Source of the DNA: CAIMUM01 sp034429715
Lineage (GTDB): Bacteria > Chloroflexota > Dehalococcoidia > GIF9 > UBA5629
Direction of reading: 5' to 3'
DNA: 6,214 bases
Assembly: GCA_034429715.1 (NCBI GenBank)
Contig: DAOUFR010000016.1
Location: 1-6,214 of the forward strand
The notes below the pieces were generated by a model. That model did not search any database. It saw only the letters and a program-made list of their open reading frames with translations, and was not told the origin of the DNA. How positions within the stretch are numbered: the stretch's first letter is position 1; every line of letters begins with the position of its first letter. This document shows, piece by piece, positions 6,070-6,214 of this stretch. A program made the translations under genes and the position numbers.

Positions 6070-6214
6070 TTACTGCACTACCCCCTGTTGTTTTAAATCA
6101 GCAACCTGTTTTTGTGTGAGCTTTAACTCTGCCAGTATTTCATCGGTATGCTGGCCGGGCCTGGGACAATACATGCGGAACGAGGGCGGCGTATCCGACA
6201 ACTTCAGCGGATTG
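6070..6214 (-). CDS. C-terminal end of the CaiB-like gene (wraps to 1-1115)
   Basis: This is the same gene as 1-1115, seen again because of the terminal repeat. Bases 6134-6214 duplicate 1-81, and bases 6133-6070 supply the last 21 codons and TAA. The tail carries GQHTDEILAEL followed by a helix ending in GVVQ, the usual CaiB-family C terminus (a His-Thr-Asp/Glu-Glu-Ile-Leu motif, then a helix). The codon spanning the join is CTG (Leu), made from bases 2, 1 and 6133. Its stop is 23 bases before the lost start of the MoaD-like gene, and no terminator is visible between them, so transcription probably continues. Confidence 0.93.
   Translation of the reverse strand, partial: NPLKLSDTPPSFRMYCPRPGQHTDEILAELKLTQKQVADLKQQGVVQ
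6134..6214. repeat. Terminal direct repeat, right copy
   Basis: Exact second copy of 1-81. If the molecule is circular this stretch should be counted once. The coding frame of the CaiB-like gene continues correctly from base 1 to base 6133, which supports joining the ends here. Confidence 0.97.

Overview
The first 81 bases (1-81) are repeated exactly as the last 81 (6134-6214). Read as a closed molecule, the unit is 6133 bp, and one gene runs in frame across the junction. The window is therefore a circular contig: a real DNA circle, a tandem repeat, or an assembly loop. Base composition is moderate. The gene set (CoA-transferase/racemase, molybdenum hydroxylase, small [2Fe-2S] proteins, a MoaD/ThiS-like relic) suits an anaerobic or facultative environmental bacterium. 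Desulfobacterota-like or Chloroflexota-like lineages are only a guess.

All supported genes lie on the minus strand and read as one transcription unit around the circle. It starts at a sigma70-type promoter (1935-1964) preceded by two copies of TATCGATATA. Next come a 232-residue protein of unknown function with conserved-looking Cys/His residues (1162-1860) and a CaiB/BaiF-family enzyme with the full alpha-methylacyl-CoA racemase-type catalytic set (1115 to 1, continuing 6133 to 6070). A broken MoaD/ThiS-like sulfur-carrier gene follows (5787-6046). Then come a frameshifted [2Fe-2S] ferredoxin-like gene (5400-5748) and the large molybdopterin-binding hydroxylase subunit (2947-5403). The unit ends with a broken BFD-like [2Fe-2S] gene (2653-2910), a small membrane-anchored SCP2-like protein (2288-2656) and an intrinsic terminator near 2204-2227. 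The only long noncoding stretch is 1861-2287.

Taken together, the operon looks like a CoA-thioester or lipophilic-acid pathway. The CaiB-like enzyme would activate or epimerise an acyl-CoA, the Mo enzyme would hydroxylate or oxidise it, and the SCP2-like protein could hold a hydrophobic ligand. This is inference. The Mo enzyme is not accompanied by the usual two-cluster CoxS-type subunit or by an FAD subunit. It has instead a NuoG/HcnA-type single-cluster protein and a BFD-like protein.

The most striking feature is selective damage. The three small helper genes carry frameshifts, internal stops or a lost start codon, yet keep recognisable motifs, Shine-Dalgarno sites and stop/start overlaps with their neighbours. 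The four larger genes, including a 2457-bp one, are intact. No replication, mobilisation, transposase, tRNA, rRNA or CRISPR sequence was seen.
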